Below the pieces are notes generated by a model that had not been told where the DNA came from, did not search any database, and saw nothing but the letters and a program-made list of their open reading frames with translations. A program made the translations under genes and the position numbers. DNA of 64,000 nt from Bacillota bacterium. GTDB taxonomy: Bacteria; Bacillota; Clostridia; Lachnospirales; Lachnospiraceae. Shown here in pieces: positions 8,096-16,519 of this stretch (positions within the stretch are counted from its first letter, which is position 1; every line of letters starts with the position of its first letter). The stretch spans positions 372,001-436,000 of the forward strand of contig JAEVYY010000009.1 in the NCBI GenBank assembly GCA_023392535.1, given 5' to 3'.

Positions 8096-9439
8096 ATGGA
8101 ACATTCAAATGAAAAGGAACATTACGGATTGTTGACAGCAACCACTATGATCGTAGGGATCGTAATCGGTTCTGGAATATTTTTTAAAAGTGATGATGTG
8201 CTACTCTATACTGGTGGGAATGTGGCATTAGGTATTCTGATTTTTTGCATTGGAGCGTTAAGTATTATCTTTGGCAGTTTAACGATTATAGAACTTTCCA
8301 TTCGTACGAAGAAAAACGGAGGTATTGTCGGATATTTTGAAGAATTCATCTCGTTAAAAGCCGCAAGCGCATTCGGCTGGTTTCAGACATTTGTATATTT
8401 TCCCACAATCAATGCTGTGATTTCCTGGGTGGCTGGAATCTACATTTTATCCTTATTTGACGCAAATGCAACATTGGAATCTCAGGTTTTTCTGGGATTT
8501 ATTTTGTTTACCTTTATTTATGGAATCAATGTCATATCCTATCGACTTGGTGGCTTAATTCAAAATTTATCTACGTTTATGAAATTAATTCCTTTGCTTG
8601 TAATCGCTGTTGTGGGGCTTTTTTGGAATCAGCCTTCTCCTGCCGTTCCATCGTTTATCACACCGATCTTTAAAACGGATGTCGGCTTTCAATGGATAGC
8701 AGCACTTGCTCCGATCGCCTATTCCTTTGACGGCTGGATCATAGCAACTAGTATTACTAATGAAGTGAATAATCCAAAAAGGAATATGTCCCTTGCTCTC
8801 ATCTTTGGTCCAATCATAGTCCTGACCGTTTATCTATTATATTTTCTTGGATTAAATCATATGTTGGGAGCTGAATTTATTATGTCAACTGGAAATTTAG
8901 GAATCAATATGGTAGGGGAATTACTCTTTGGCCGCTACGGTACCCGAATACTTATGACTTTTGTTATTATTGCTGTAGTAGGCGTCATCAATGGAATCTC
9001 CCTTGGAAGTATTCGTATGCCGCAGGCATTGGCAAGTAAAAATATGTTACCATATTCTAAAAAGATAGCTGTGATTCATCCTACTTTTCAAGTATCCTTA
9101 TATTCCGCATTCATTTCCTACTTCATTACTGTTATTTGGATGGTCTTGCATTATCTCACACAAAAGAGCGGAATTTTGAAAGGAGGAGACATTAGCGAAA
9201 TCTCCATTGTATTCAGCTATACTTGTTATATGATTTTGTACCTAAAAGTAATTCATATGAAAAAAGAAAAAATAATAGATGGTTATTTTAAGGGGATCAT
9301 CTGCCCCATTCTGGCTCTCTGTGGCTCTATCACTATTTTACTTGGTGGTATTATTTCCAATCCATTCTATGTCATTTGTTTTATGATCTTTTGTTCTTTT
9401 GTATGTTTTGCAGGTTTCATTTACCACCAGAAAGCTTAA
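8096..9439 (+). CDS. APC family amino-acid permease
   Basis: 447 residues with about twelve membrane segments. The APC-superfamily signature in the first helix is GIVIGSGIFF, where the glycine break binds the amino-acid backbone. PIAYSFDGWIIATSITNEVNNPKRN in helix six to seven is also typical (SFDGW and the NEVxNPxRN loop). It imports or exchanges an amino acid; LAT/serine-threonine exchanger-like members are the closest in pattern, and specificity is not determinable. The start at 8096 follows AGGAG by only four bases, but the alternative ATG at 8081 has no binding site. The end overlaps the convergent helicase gene by four bases. Confidence 0.92.
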   Translation: MEHSNEKEHYGLLTATTMIVGIVIGSGIFFKSDDVLLYTGGNVALGILIFCIGALSIIFGSLTIIELSIRTKKNGGIVGYFEEFISLKAASAFGWFQTFVYFPTINAVISWVAGIYILSLFDANATLESQVFLGFILFTFIYGINVISYRLGGLIQNLSTFMKLIPLLVIAVVGLFWNQPSPAVPSFITPIFKTDVGFQWIAALAPIAYSFDGWIIATSITNEVNNPKRNMSLALIFGPIIVLTVYLLYFLGLNHMLGAEFIMSTGNLGINMVGELLFGRYGTRILMTFVIIAVVGVINGISLGSIRMPQALASKNMLPYSKKIAVIHPTFQVSLYSAFISYFITVIWMVLHYLTQKSGILKGGDISEISIVFSYTCYMILYLKVIHMKKEKIIDGYFKGIICPILALCGSITILLGGIISNPFYVICFMIFCSFVCFAGFIYHQKA

Positions 9440-11598
9440 AGGAAAGGACTTCGCTTTCCAATACAAAAAATATTGAGTCGATGAAGTGCCCTTGTGCATG
9501 CAATATATAAGAGATTTTTGTCATTTTCCGTGTTGTAATTTGTTGCATCGGTATCACATACTAAAACAGCATCGAACTCGAGACCTTTTGACAGGTATAC
9601 GGGGATTAAAAAGACGCCGTGTAAATTTGATATACTTTCACCTTTTATAAATTGGATATCCATTTTGTCTTTTAGGCATTTATACAAGGCAGCGCTGTTT
9701 TTCTCACTTTTGCAAATAAGCCCAATGGATTGATATCCAGATTCCTGACAAAATTTTACTTCCGATAAAATCTTGTCATTCAAAGAAAGCTGATTGGTGG
9801 CAATATAGATTTCTGGTTTTGCCCCTTCTCTATTAAAGCTCTTTATTTCAGGACTTCGTTCAAGGAATTTCAGACTGAACTTCAAAATCTCATTGGTACA
9901 GCGGAAACTTTTATCCATCGTAACAAGAGATGCTCTTTTTTTATTTAATATTCTTTTAATTTGTTCATAAAGGGATAAATCCTCCTGTTTATCAATGGTT
10001 TGATTCATATCCCCTAAAATCGTGAATTTAGAATTGGGAAATAACAATTTGAATATCTCGAATTGAAGAGGATAATAATCTTGCGCTTCATCTATAACGA
10101 TCTGTTTGATATTTTTGTAATCATTGAAACCATATATCTTCAAAGTTAAATAAGTCAGTACAATGGCATCATCATAAAATATATGACCAGCCGTTAAGTT
10201 GCCCTTTGTGAATTCGAAGATATCCTTGATACTATTTGAATAAGGTAAGCTATTTGTTAATTTATGAAAATATTCTATATCTAAAAATAGTTTTTTATAT
10301 AAATCTATTACATGAATTTGGGTAAATCTTCGCACTTCTTTCAGGATGAGATTTTCTTCAGACTTACTGATACGTCTTTTTCTTGAGACATTGATAGACT
10401 CAATGATAAATTCTTCTAATTGTTTTAGTTTTATCCCTATCGGAGTCTCTGCTCTTCCTGCTATTTTTTCCTTTAATACATCTTTTTTTAGAATACACTG
10501 TCCTTCATAGTAGATATCTTCAAGTGCTAGGAAGCTATGTGGCAAATCTGAAATAAAAATATCCATTATTTTCCGGAACTCATGTGAAGTCTTAAATTCT
10601 ATGCTATTTTTTATGACATTATGGTAGGTGGGACTTATAAGTAAGTCCTCTAAGAATTGATTTCTGGACTGTATCTGCTCTTGCTGCAATATTGTAGTAA
10701 GTATATCCTCAAATATTATTGATACAACGTTACGTTCCCCTAATTCCGGTAGTACATGGGATATGTACTGTTCAAATAGTAAGTTCGGCGAAATAATAAT
10801 AATATTATTTGCGGACAATTTTCCGGATAGACCCTGATACATCAGATATGCCACTCTATGCAAGGCAATAGAAGTCTTACCGCTTCCTGCCACTCCCTGC
10901 ACCATCATTAAGTCATTTTTCATATCTCTTATTACAATATCCTGTTCCTTTTGTATCGTTTCCACAATTGTTTTCATCTTGGAAGAAGTGTTTTCAGATA
11001 ATAATTTTCTTAAGAACTCATCTACTATTTGTACATCCGCATCAAAATAATAATCCAAAACCCCATCGTGGATTTCATACTGGCGTTTCAAATTAACCTC
11101 TCCTGTTATTCTCCCGCCAGGTGCATCATAAAAGGTAGCCCCCGTTACAAAACGATAAAAAACACTTGCGATTGGCGATCTCCAATCATACACGTCTAAT
11201 TCATAGGAATTATCTTTTTTCAAAGAAGAACGGCCGATATAAATTGGCTCAAAATGATCTTCACCCTCAAATTTAAAATTAATTCTCGCAAAATAGGGGT
11301 TCTTAATAATTTTTTCAAGCTGCGCAATTGTATTTTCAATTTCTTCATAATCTGCAATTTTATCTGTGACGGGATTCACATATTGATTAAGTTCAGCAAG
11401 AGCTTCAAACTCTTCCGAATTCCAAAGATTGGAAATCGAATGGGATGTATTTTCACGTAACTCTTTCTTGGCAGAAATAATCGCCAATTTATTTTCTTCA
11501 TTGAGCAGCTTCGCCTGGCTTAGTTGTTTTTTTGCTAACGATATCGTCTGCTCCAATCTTTTCTGTTCGTATGCTATTTCAGACTTATTATTTTCCAT
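9436..11598 (-). CDS. helD: HelD-type UvrD/Rep-family helicase (RNA polymerase recycling motor)
   Basis: 720 residues. The N-terminus is a long charged coiled coil (residues about 5-50), typical of HelD, which inserts into the RNA polymerase channels and frees stalled enzyme from DNA. The superfamily 1 motor follows: Walker A GVAGSGKTS at residues 235-243, Walker B VIDEAQDYYP near residue 500, motif III GDMNQTID, and a C-terminal YIACTRALHRL motif VI. The coiled coil, the domain order and the length fit HelD better than UvrD or PcrA. Start chosen with GAGGGG upstream. It converges on the permease gene with a four-base overlap and no obvious terminator between them. Confidence 0.9.
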   Translation of the reverse strand: MENNKSEIAYEQKRLEQTISLAKKQLSQAKLLNEENKLAIISAKKELRENTSHSISNLWNSEEFEALAELNQYVNPVTDKIADYEEIENTIAQLEKIIKNPYFARINFKFEGEDHFEPIYIGRSSLKKDNSYELDVYDWRSPIASVFYRFVTGATFYDAPGGRITGEVNLKRQYEIHDGVLDYYFDADVQIVDEFLRKLLSENTSSKMKTIVETIQKEQDIVIRDMKNDLMMVQGVAGSGKTSIALHRVAYLMYQGLSGKLSANNIIIISPNLLFEQYISHVLPELGERNVVSIIFEDILTTILQQEQIQSRNQFLEDLLISPTYHNVIKNSIEFKTSHEFRKIMDIFISDLPHSFLALEDIYYEGQCILKKDVLKEKIAGRAETPIGIKLKQLEEFIIESINVSRKRRISKSEENLILKEVRRFTQIHVIDLYKKLFLDIEYFHKLTNSLPYSNSIKDIFEFTKGNLTAGHIFYDDAIVLTYLTLKIYGFNDYKNIKQIVIDEAQDYYPLQFEIFKLLFPNSKFTILGDMNQTIDKQEDLSLYEQIKRILNKKRASLVTMDKSFRCTNEILKFSLKFLERSPEIKSFNREGAKPEIYIATNQLSLNDKILSEVKFCQESGYQSIGLICKSEKNSAALYKCLKDKMDIQFIKGESISNLHGVFLIPVYLSKGLEFDAVLVCDTDATNYNTENDKNLLYIACTRALHRLNIFCIGKRSPFL

Positions 11599-11660
11599 CT
11601 AAAATCCCCTCTTCTTGACCACTAAAACAGTTTATGACACATCCTTATTTAATCAATACA

Positions 11661-12278
11661 TCAAATACTACGTTTACCTAGCAGACGTACCCCAAAATAA
11701 GCAATGATGATACCGACACCTATATTTAACATTTGCATTATACTCTGAGATAAGAAACCACTGGTCAGGGTACCTAAAAGCGCTACTAAAGTTAAAAAGC
11801 ATATTGTGGATAAGACACATCCTAAACCAAAATAGCACAATTGTTTTTTATTATAGTTGTTTTCAATTACCTGCGTGGAGAATACACCGCTCCAGAAGAT
11901 GATCGTCAGGGGATTGGAAGCCGTTAGTATCAATCCTTGTACAAAGATGCTTTTCCCGTTAATAACTGCAAATATAGGGATATTTGGGAGTAGACTATAC
12001 TGAAAAGCATTTGTAATTGTATTTGCTCCAAAAACAATCAGCACTACGGCGCCAAATAATTTAATTCCTCTTCTGATATTTGGTTTTTCTAAAATTGCAC
12101 CCACACCTACACCAGACAAGGTAATAAACAGTAAATCAATAAAACCAATTGCAAAAGTTAGGGACATACCGATCCAAAATCCATACTTAGCAGATGTATT
12201 GAAAACCAACAGACACATTGGTCCAACAGCCAATTGCAACAGCATTCCGAATTTAAAACCTTTAAAAACCATAATCAT
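11661..12278 (-). CDS. LysE family translocator
   Basis: 205 residues with about six membrane segments. The first helix ends in LAVGPMCLLVFNTS, the family's GPx(C/N) motif, and a later segment reads GLILTASNPLTIIFWSGVF (the SNPL-x-xxxF block). LysE/RhtB proteins export amino acids or related small metabolites. Here the substrate is unknown. A GAGGAAG site lies seven bases ahead of the ATG. It is a single gene, divergent from the NifX-like gene. Confidence 0.88.
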   Translation of the reverse strand: MIMVFKGFKFGMLLQLAVGPMCLLVFNTSAKYGFWIGMSLTFAIGFIDLLFITLSGVGVGAILEKPNIRRGIKLFGAVVLIVFGANTITNAFQYSLLPNIPIFAVINGKSIFVQGLILTASNPLTIIFWSGVFSTQVIENNYNKKQLCYFGLGCVLSTICFLTLVALLGTLTSGFLSQSIMQMLNIGVGIIIAYFGVRLLGKRSI

Positions 12279-12393
12279 ATTTCTCTTCCTCTTTTGATTA
12301 TTTTATTTTAAATTGTATCATACCATCCGGAAGCATATTGGTCAATTTATCTAAATTACAGTTTCTTTCATCAAAAAACCGCATCACTTGATA

Positions 12394-12422
12394 TTGACAT
12401 AACTTAGTAGTTTTACTAATAT
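12394..12422 (+). promoter_or_regulatory. promoter with internal dyad, upstream of the NifX-like gene
   Basis: TTGACA (12394-12399), 17-base spacer and TAATAT (12417-12422). The inverted repeat TTAGTA-gttt-TACTAA occupies 12404-12419, that is, the spacer plus the first bases of the -10 box. This is a place where a bound repressor would block RNA polymerase. Confidence 0.55.
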
Positions 12423-12475
12423 GTTGTAATATGTACTTGCTTAAGAAAACTAAATAAAAGGAAAGGAGTTTGCTT

Positions 12476-12829
12476 ATGAAAATAGCTTTACCTTCACGTG
12501 GTGACACCATTGATAATCACTTTGGTCATTGTGAATACTTTACTGTTTTTTCGATAAATGAATCGGAAATAGTGGGTGAGGAAATGGTTCCTTCTCCTGC
12601 CGGATGTGGTTGCAAATCGAATATTGCTTCCATACTTGCTGATAAAGGGGTAACTATGATGCTTGCAGGTAATATGGGAAACGGAGCTGTAAACGTACTA
12701 AACCAAGCTGGTATCAATGTAGTCCGCGGATGCCAGGGTAATATAAAAGAAGTGGCCTTATCTTGGCTTTCTGGTTCTATTAAAGATTCTGGTGAATCCT
12801 GCCATGAACATGAATGTCATCCTGTGTGA
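12476..12829 (+). CDS. NifX/NifB-like (dinitrogenase iron-molybdenum cofactor biosynthesis domain) protein
   Basis: 117 residues. The fold signature is clear: MKIALPSRGDTIDNHFGHCEYF at the start (HFG-H metal/cofactor-binding block), a central GCGCKSNIASILADKGVTMMLAGNMGNGAVNVL, and the GI-x-V-x-R-G-C-x-G strand. Standalone members of this family in anaerobes bind iron-sulfur or iron-molybdenum cofactor precursors but usually have no link to nitrogenase. The tail SCHEHECHP is rich in Cys and His and could bind a metal. Start at ATG 12476 (AGGAG eight bases upstream). No other nitrogenase-type gene is in the window, so its partner is unknown. Confidence 0.85.
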   Translation: MKIALPSRGDTIDNHFGHCEYFTVFSINESEIVGEEMVPSPAGCGCKSNIASILADKGVTMMLAGNMGNGAVNVLNQAGINVVRGCQGNIKEVALSWLSGSIKDSGESCHEHECHPV

Positions 12830-12849
12830 AAGGAATTTAAGAAAAGAAT

Positions 12850-12880
12850 CCCCTATGCGCTTGTTAATTGCGCATAGGGG
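12850..12880. terminator. hairpin between convergent NifX-like and methyltransferase genes
   Basis: 11-bp perfect GC-rich stem (CCCCTATGCGC / GCGCATAGGGG, arms 12850-12860 and 12870-12880) with a nine-base loop. It lacks a good T-run on either side but sits between two converging genes. Confidence 0.7.
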
Positions 12881-12899
12881 AACTTAATGTGGTTCCTAC

Positions 12900-13475
12900 T
12901 TATTTTTTCTTTGCACTCACAATATAAAAATACTCATTAAAATCCATAATCTCTATGTCTTGAAAACCAGTTCTTGTAAGATTTCTTTTTATTTTATCCT
13001 TATCCAGTCGATGATCTGTCGGAGGGCCGTAATCACTCTCCTTTTTGATCCATTCAATAATAATGATTTTTCCATTCTGGAATAAAATACGGTTTACTTC
13101 CTTTAAAAATTTTTCACGCATTTTTACTTCATGTATAACCGTACATAACAGTGCCACTCCTATAGAACTGTCTTCCAATTTAAATTCATATTCTTTGGAA
13201 GCAACAGGAAATACATTTTTAGTAGCATATTCTTTCATCTTACGATCTATATCTTTTAACATTTCTGTTTCGATATCCAAAGCGTATACAAGTCCCTTGC
13301 TCCCCACTGCCTCTGACAATGGAAAAGTAAAATATCCGGTTCCACAACCTATATCTGCAACAATATCTGCGCGTTCAATGCCTATTGTTTTTAATATCAT
13401 TGGAGCCGGGAGCACTTCTCTACGCTTGGGACTATCCAGTTTACTTTTATTTATTACCTTAAATTTATGCTCCAT
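12900..13475 (-). CDS. class I SAM-dependent methyltransferase
   Basis: 191 residues. Motif I is VADIGCGTGYFTFPLSEAVG, followed by YALDIETEML (acidic residue that binds the ribose of SAM) and a later LLCTVIHEV and GKIIIIEW. These are the core motifs of the UbiE-like methyltransferase group. The N-terminal LPAPMILKTIGIE is common in small Firmicutes methyltransferases of unknown substrate. It ends beside the shared hairpin and starts 19 bases after thioredoxin, so the two are likely one transcript. Confidence 0.88.
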   Translation of the reverse strand: MEHKFKVINKSKLDSPKRREVLPAPMILKTIGIERADIVADIGCGTGYFTFPLSEAVGSKGLVYALDIETEMLKDIDRKMKEYATKNVFPVASKEYEFKLEDSSIGVALLCTVIHEVKMREKFLKEVNRILFQNGKIIIIEWIKKESDYGPPTDHRLDKDKIKRNLTRTGFQDIEIMDFNEYFYIVSAKKK

Positions 13476-13494
13476 TCTCTTTTACTCCATTTAT

Positions 13495-13809
13495 TTAGGA
13501 TTGAAGCATTGCTAAAAGTGTCTGCTTTTGTTGAACACCCACTGCACTTTTTATTACTTTTCCATCTTTGATTACGACTAGTGTTGGAATACTCATCACC
13601 TGAAATTCCTGAGCAAGTTCCTGCTCTTCATCTACATTGACCTTACCAACTCTTGCAAGATTAATCGTTTCATTAGCGATCTCTTCTACTATTGGTCCCA
13701 CCATTTTGCATGGTCCACACCATGAAGCCCAAAAATCCAGTAAAACGGGTTTGTCAGATTGTAATACTTCCTTATCAAAATTTTCTTTGGTTATTTTTAA
13801 TACGTTCAT
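13495..13809 (-). CDS. trxA: thioredoxin
   Basis: 104 residues, full length. The redox site is WCGPCKM with Cys31 and Cys34, the cis-proline is in SIPTLVVIKDG, and the N-terminal FWASW strand is intact. It reduces protein disulfides in the cytoplasm. AAGGAG lies seven bases before the ATG. It is the first gene of a probable two-gene unit with the methyltransferase. No thioredoxin reductase gene is in this window. Confidence 0.96.
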   Translation of the reverse strand: MNVLKITKENFDKEVLQSDKPVLLDFWASWCGPCKMVGPIVEEIANETINLARVGKVNVDEEQELAQEFQVMSIPTLVVIKDGKVIKSAVGVQQKQTLLAMLQS

Positions 13810-13960
13810 CTTATATTCTCCTTTTATTATATTTTTCTTCTTAAAAAGATTATATCCATGATAGCTAGTATTATCTGTGACTATGTCACTTTAACAAGTA
13901 TTAAATAAACATAATTTTAATTATTTCGTAAATACTATAAAAAAAAGATAGGAGATCATT

Positions 13961-14218
13961 ATGGATAAAAATATTAAAAATCGTTGGTTAAATGCTTTCT
14001 TTAAAACCATACTACTACTGGTTGCAGTCCATGCTATACTATTAATTCTTGCCATGTTTATTAGTAAAAAAATAGATGTCTTCGGTATCCCTGTATTTTG
14101 GCCACACTGGACAAGCAACTGGGGAAATTCCACGCTTGCACTCATTGGTGGTGTTATTATTTATTTTGTAATTTATTATTTTTTTACAGAGAAAGAAAAT
14201 AATAAGATTGAAGATTAA
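13961..14218 (+). CDS. small two-helix membrane protein of unknown function
   Basis: 85 residues with AGGAG six bases before the ATG. It has a basic N-terminus, one hydrophobic segment (residues about 14-35), a tryptophan-rich loop (FWPHWTSNWG) and a second hydrophobic segment (about 58-72), then a charged tail ending KENNKIED. Both ends would be cytoplasmic. No family is recognised. It is monocistronic, closed by a long hairpin. Confidence 0.7.
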   Translation: MDKNIKNRWLNAFFKTILLLVAVHAILLILAMFISKKIDVFGIPVFWPHWTSNWGNSTLALIGGVIIYFVIYYFFTEKENNKIED

Positions 14219-14222
14219 TTTT

Positions 14223-14264
14223 AATAAGCTGATTCTTCCTGATTCTCAGGAAAATCAGCTTATT
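14223..14264. terminator. long hairpin terminator between convergent genes
   Basis: Near-perfect stem: outer arms AATAAGCTGATT / AATCAGCTTATT (12 bp), then a one-base bulge, then TTCCTGA / TCAGGAA around a TTC loop. It serves the small membrane protein gene and the first collagen-like gene. Confidence 0.8.
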
Positions 14265-14275
14265 CAGTATTAAAA

Positions 14276-15385
14276 TCAACTCAAACGAATCATCATGAGA
14301 GAAGCACCGACAGAGCTTCCCAACAAAGTAGCAGCACCAACTAATAGAGGTGCGAACATTTGTAAGGATATGGTGGCTCCACTTGCAAGGTCAATTTCAA
14401 TTTCATTTGAAAATGTGGATAAAGAAATTGCTGGTGTAATCGTTGATGCTGCATTTGGAGAACCACTAATTGTGATTCTGGAGCCAAGTAAAAGTGCCGC
14501 TGTCGTATTAATATGATAGGAAATTCGATACCTGCCAAACGTATTAATCGTAAATACCGTATTACTCCCATTTACTGTAATGTCAGGTGACAATACCTGT
14601 ACACTGGCAAGTGGAATATTGGTTCCTGCAACCAATACTGTAATTAATGTTCCAGCAGTATTTGCCGCAAATCCTGCTGTCGATGTTAAACTCGGCCCAT
14701 TTGCGCCTGTGGATCCAGTAGCTCCTGTTGGACCTATTACTCCAACGGCTCCTGTAGGTCCTGTGGCACCGATTGCTCCTGTCGCTCCGGTCGCTCCGGT
14801 CGCTCCGATGGCCCCTGTTACACCTGTTATACCTGTGGATCCTGTTGGTCCAGTGATTCCGGCAACGCCTGTCGGACCCGTATTCCCAGTCGCTCCTGTC
14901 GCTCCGATAACTCCCGTATTTCCTGTTATTCCAACAATTCCTGTCGCTCCTGTTGCCCCTTGCAGTCCGACTGCTCCTGTTGCTCCTGTTGCTCCCGTTC
15001 CTCCCGTTGCTCCCGTTGCTCCTGTTGCTCCTGTTGCTCCTGTAAATGCTCCCGTTGCTCCTGTTGCTCCTGTCGCTCCTGTTACTCCCATAATTACTGG
15101 TGCATTTGACGCCTGTGACATTTTAGAGGACAATAATATTTGATTCTCCAATGCAGAATCTAATAAACCTCTGATACTGTCATTGACTTCCAGTACATCT
15201 TCTAATGTTGCATTACCTCCCACTAGTCCTGGTAAGGTACCTAAAACAAACTGTAATTTTTCGCCCTCAGAATTGATAATATGGCTCATTCCAAGCTCTT
15301 CTACTGCAATGGACGATATAATCTGATTTATGACTTCCCCTCTTGTTACTGACGGACTAATCGTAGGAAAATTAGGTAGTGACAT
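14276..15385 (-). CDS. collagen-like (Gly-X-Thr) repeat protein, BclA-like, copy 1
   Basis: 369 residues in three parts. Residues 1-99 are a conserved leader (PNFPTISPSVTR ... EELGMSHIINSEGEKLQ) that closely matches the leaders of the other two collagen proteins here. Residues 100-231 are Gly-X-Y triplets, mostly GAT, with one break at GAFTGATG. Residues about 232-369 form a beta-rich C-terminal domain resembling the trimerising C-terminal domain of exosporium BclA. Such proteins form glycosylated filaments on spores, with sugars on the triplet threonines. No signal peptide or sortase site is seen, as expected for mother-cell assembly onto the spore. AGGGGGG precedes the ATG. It lies 12 bases after copy 2, so the two share a transcript. 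Confidence 0.9.
   Translation of the reverse strand: MSLPNFPTISPSVTRGEVINQIISSIAVEELGMSHIINSEGEKLQFVLGTLPGLVGGNATLEDVLEVNDSIRGLLDSALENQILLSSKMSQASNAPVIMGVTGATGATGATGAFTGATGATGATGATGGTGATGATGAVGLQGATGATGIVGITGNTGVIGATGATGNTGPTGVAGITGPTGSTGITGVTGAIGATGATGATGAIGATGPTGAVGVIGPTGATGSTGANGPSLTSTAGFAANTAGTLITVLVAGTNIPLASVQVLSPDITVNGSNTVFTINTFGRYRISYHINTTAALLLGSRITISGSPNAASTITPAISLSTFSNEIEIDLASGATISLQMFAPLLVGAATLLGSSVGASLMMIRLS
14699..15088 (-). repeat. GAT/GPT collagen triplet repeat DNA, copy 1
   Basis: Roughly 390 bases of degenerate nine-base units encoding Gly-Ala-Thr and related triplets. On the plus strand it reads as repeated CTCCTGTTG-like units and makes a long false proline-alanine-valine frame. 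Confidence 0.85.
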
Positions 15386-15397
15386 ATTTATCCCCCC

Positions 15398-16501
15398 CTA
15401 ACTCAATCTTATGATCTGTAACGAGGCACCTGCAGAACTTCCAAGTAATACAGCCGTACCTGCAAGACCAAATAATTGGAGTGATACCGTAGTTGGCGCT
15501 GTTACATCTAATAATATTTCGCAAGAATAATTGGATAAGCTTACCACTGGTAAAATAGTCGATTGCAGCAATCCGCTTCCATTGATAACAAGACGTGAAC
15601 CCATTAACAGTGCTGCGGTTGTATTAATATAATACGATAATCGGTATCTGCCTGTAATAGAAATAGTAAAGGTATCATTAGTTCCATTTACGGTAATTCC
15701 AGTAGGTAAAATCTGATTACTTGGTAATGGAATCAAGGTGCCAAGTACTGCAACTGTAATACTGGCTCCCGTGGTGTTTGCTACAAACGCTGCCGTATCC
15801 GTAGCATTGGTTCCTGTTGCCCCTGTTGGCCCTGTTACCCCTGTTGCTCCTGTGGCTCCCGTAGGCCCTGTTCCTCCAACCGCTCCCGTGGCTCCCGTAG
15901 CTCCTGCGCTACCTGTCGCTCCTGTCGCTCCTATTGAGCCCGTGGCTCCCGTAGCTCCTGCAGCCCCTACGGCTCCTGTCGCTCCTACCGCTCCTATTGA
16001 ACCGGTTGGTCCTGTTGCTCCCGTAGCACCCGTTGGCCCTGTGTCACCGGTAGCTCCCGTTGCTCCTAGCGCTCCTATCGAACCGGTAGGACCCGTTGCT
16101 CCCGTAGCTCCTGTTGCTCCTGTGGCCCCCGTTGCACCCGTGTCCCCCGTCGGCCCTCCAGACGGTCCCGTAGGTCCAGTCGCTCCTGTAGGTCCGGTCG
16201 CTCCTTGCATTTCTGATGATTCCAAAGCACTCTGTAATTTGTTTCGATAGAATAATTGACTTTGCGATATTGTGTCAATCATTGATCGGACACTTTCATT
16301 TGCGGATATGACATCCTCTACCGTTGCTCCCGGACCACTGATTCCAGGTAACGTTCCAACTATATATTGTAGTTTTTCACCTTCTGCATTAATGATATGG
16401 CTTAACCCTAATTCTTCCATTGCTATTGATGAGAGAATTTGATTAATGGCATCTTCTCTGGTCAAAGATGGACTAATTGTGGGAAAATTAGGCATTGACA
16501 T
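15398..16501 (-). CDS. collagen-like (Gly-X-Thr) repeat protein, BclA-like, copy 2
   Basis: 367 residues with the same plan as copy 1: leader residues 1-99 (PNFPTISPSLTREDAINQ ... LGLSHIINAEGEKLQ), Gly-X-Y repeat residues 100-230 with one register break at GPSGGPTGD, and a C-terminal beta domain from about 235. In that domain, blocks such as TGRYRLSYYINTTAALLMGSRL match copy 1 almost residue for residue. The two are therefore tandem duplicates. The leader is probably what targets the protein to the spore surface. The upstream gene, 18 bases away, is a glycosyltransferase, which suggests that the threonines are glycosylated by a co-expressed enzyme. Confidence 0.9.
   Translation of the reverse strand: MSMPNFPTISPSLTREDAINQILSSIAMEELGLSHIINAEGEKLQYIVGTLPGISGPGATVEDVISANESVRSMIDTISQSQLFYRNKLQSALESSEMQGATGPTGATGPTGPSGGPTGDTGATGATGATGATGATGPTGSIGALGATGATGDTGPTGATGATGPTGSIGAVGATGAVGAAGATGATGSIGATGATGSAGATGATGAVGGTGPTGATGATGVTGPTGATGTNATDTAAFVANTTGASITVAVLGTLIPLPSNQILPTGITVNGTNDTFTISITGRYRLSYYINTTAALLMGSRLVINGSGLLQSTILPVVSLSNYSCEILLDVTAPTTVSLQLFGLAGTAVLLGSSAGASLQIIRLS
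15811..16204 (-). repeat. GAT/GPT collagen triplet repeat DNA, copy 2
   Basis: About 390 bases of degenerate nine-base repeats coding Gly-Ala/Pro-Thr triplets. Likely to vary in length between strains by slippage, as in bclA genes. Confidence 0.85.
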
Positions 16502-16519
16502 ATAGTTTTTCCTTCCCTT

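Noticed and set aside
12298..12510. Minus-strand frame of 70 codons ahead of the LysE gene
   Set aside because: No ribosome binding site. It covers the NifX-like promoter on the other strand, and the product resembles nothing known.
14580..15143. Plus-strand frame rich in Pro-Val-Ala repeats
   Set aside because: It is the antisense reading of the Gly-X-Thr collagen codons, with no binding site. The same holds for 15738-16250 and for the minus-strand frame at 19083-19454.
14699..16204. Repeats that at first sight look like a CRISPR array
   Set aside because: The units are nine bases long, degenerate, in one reading frame and inside conserved coding sequences.
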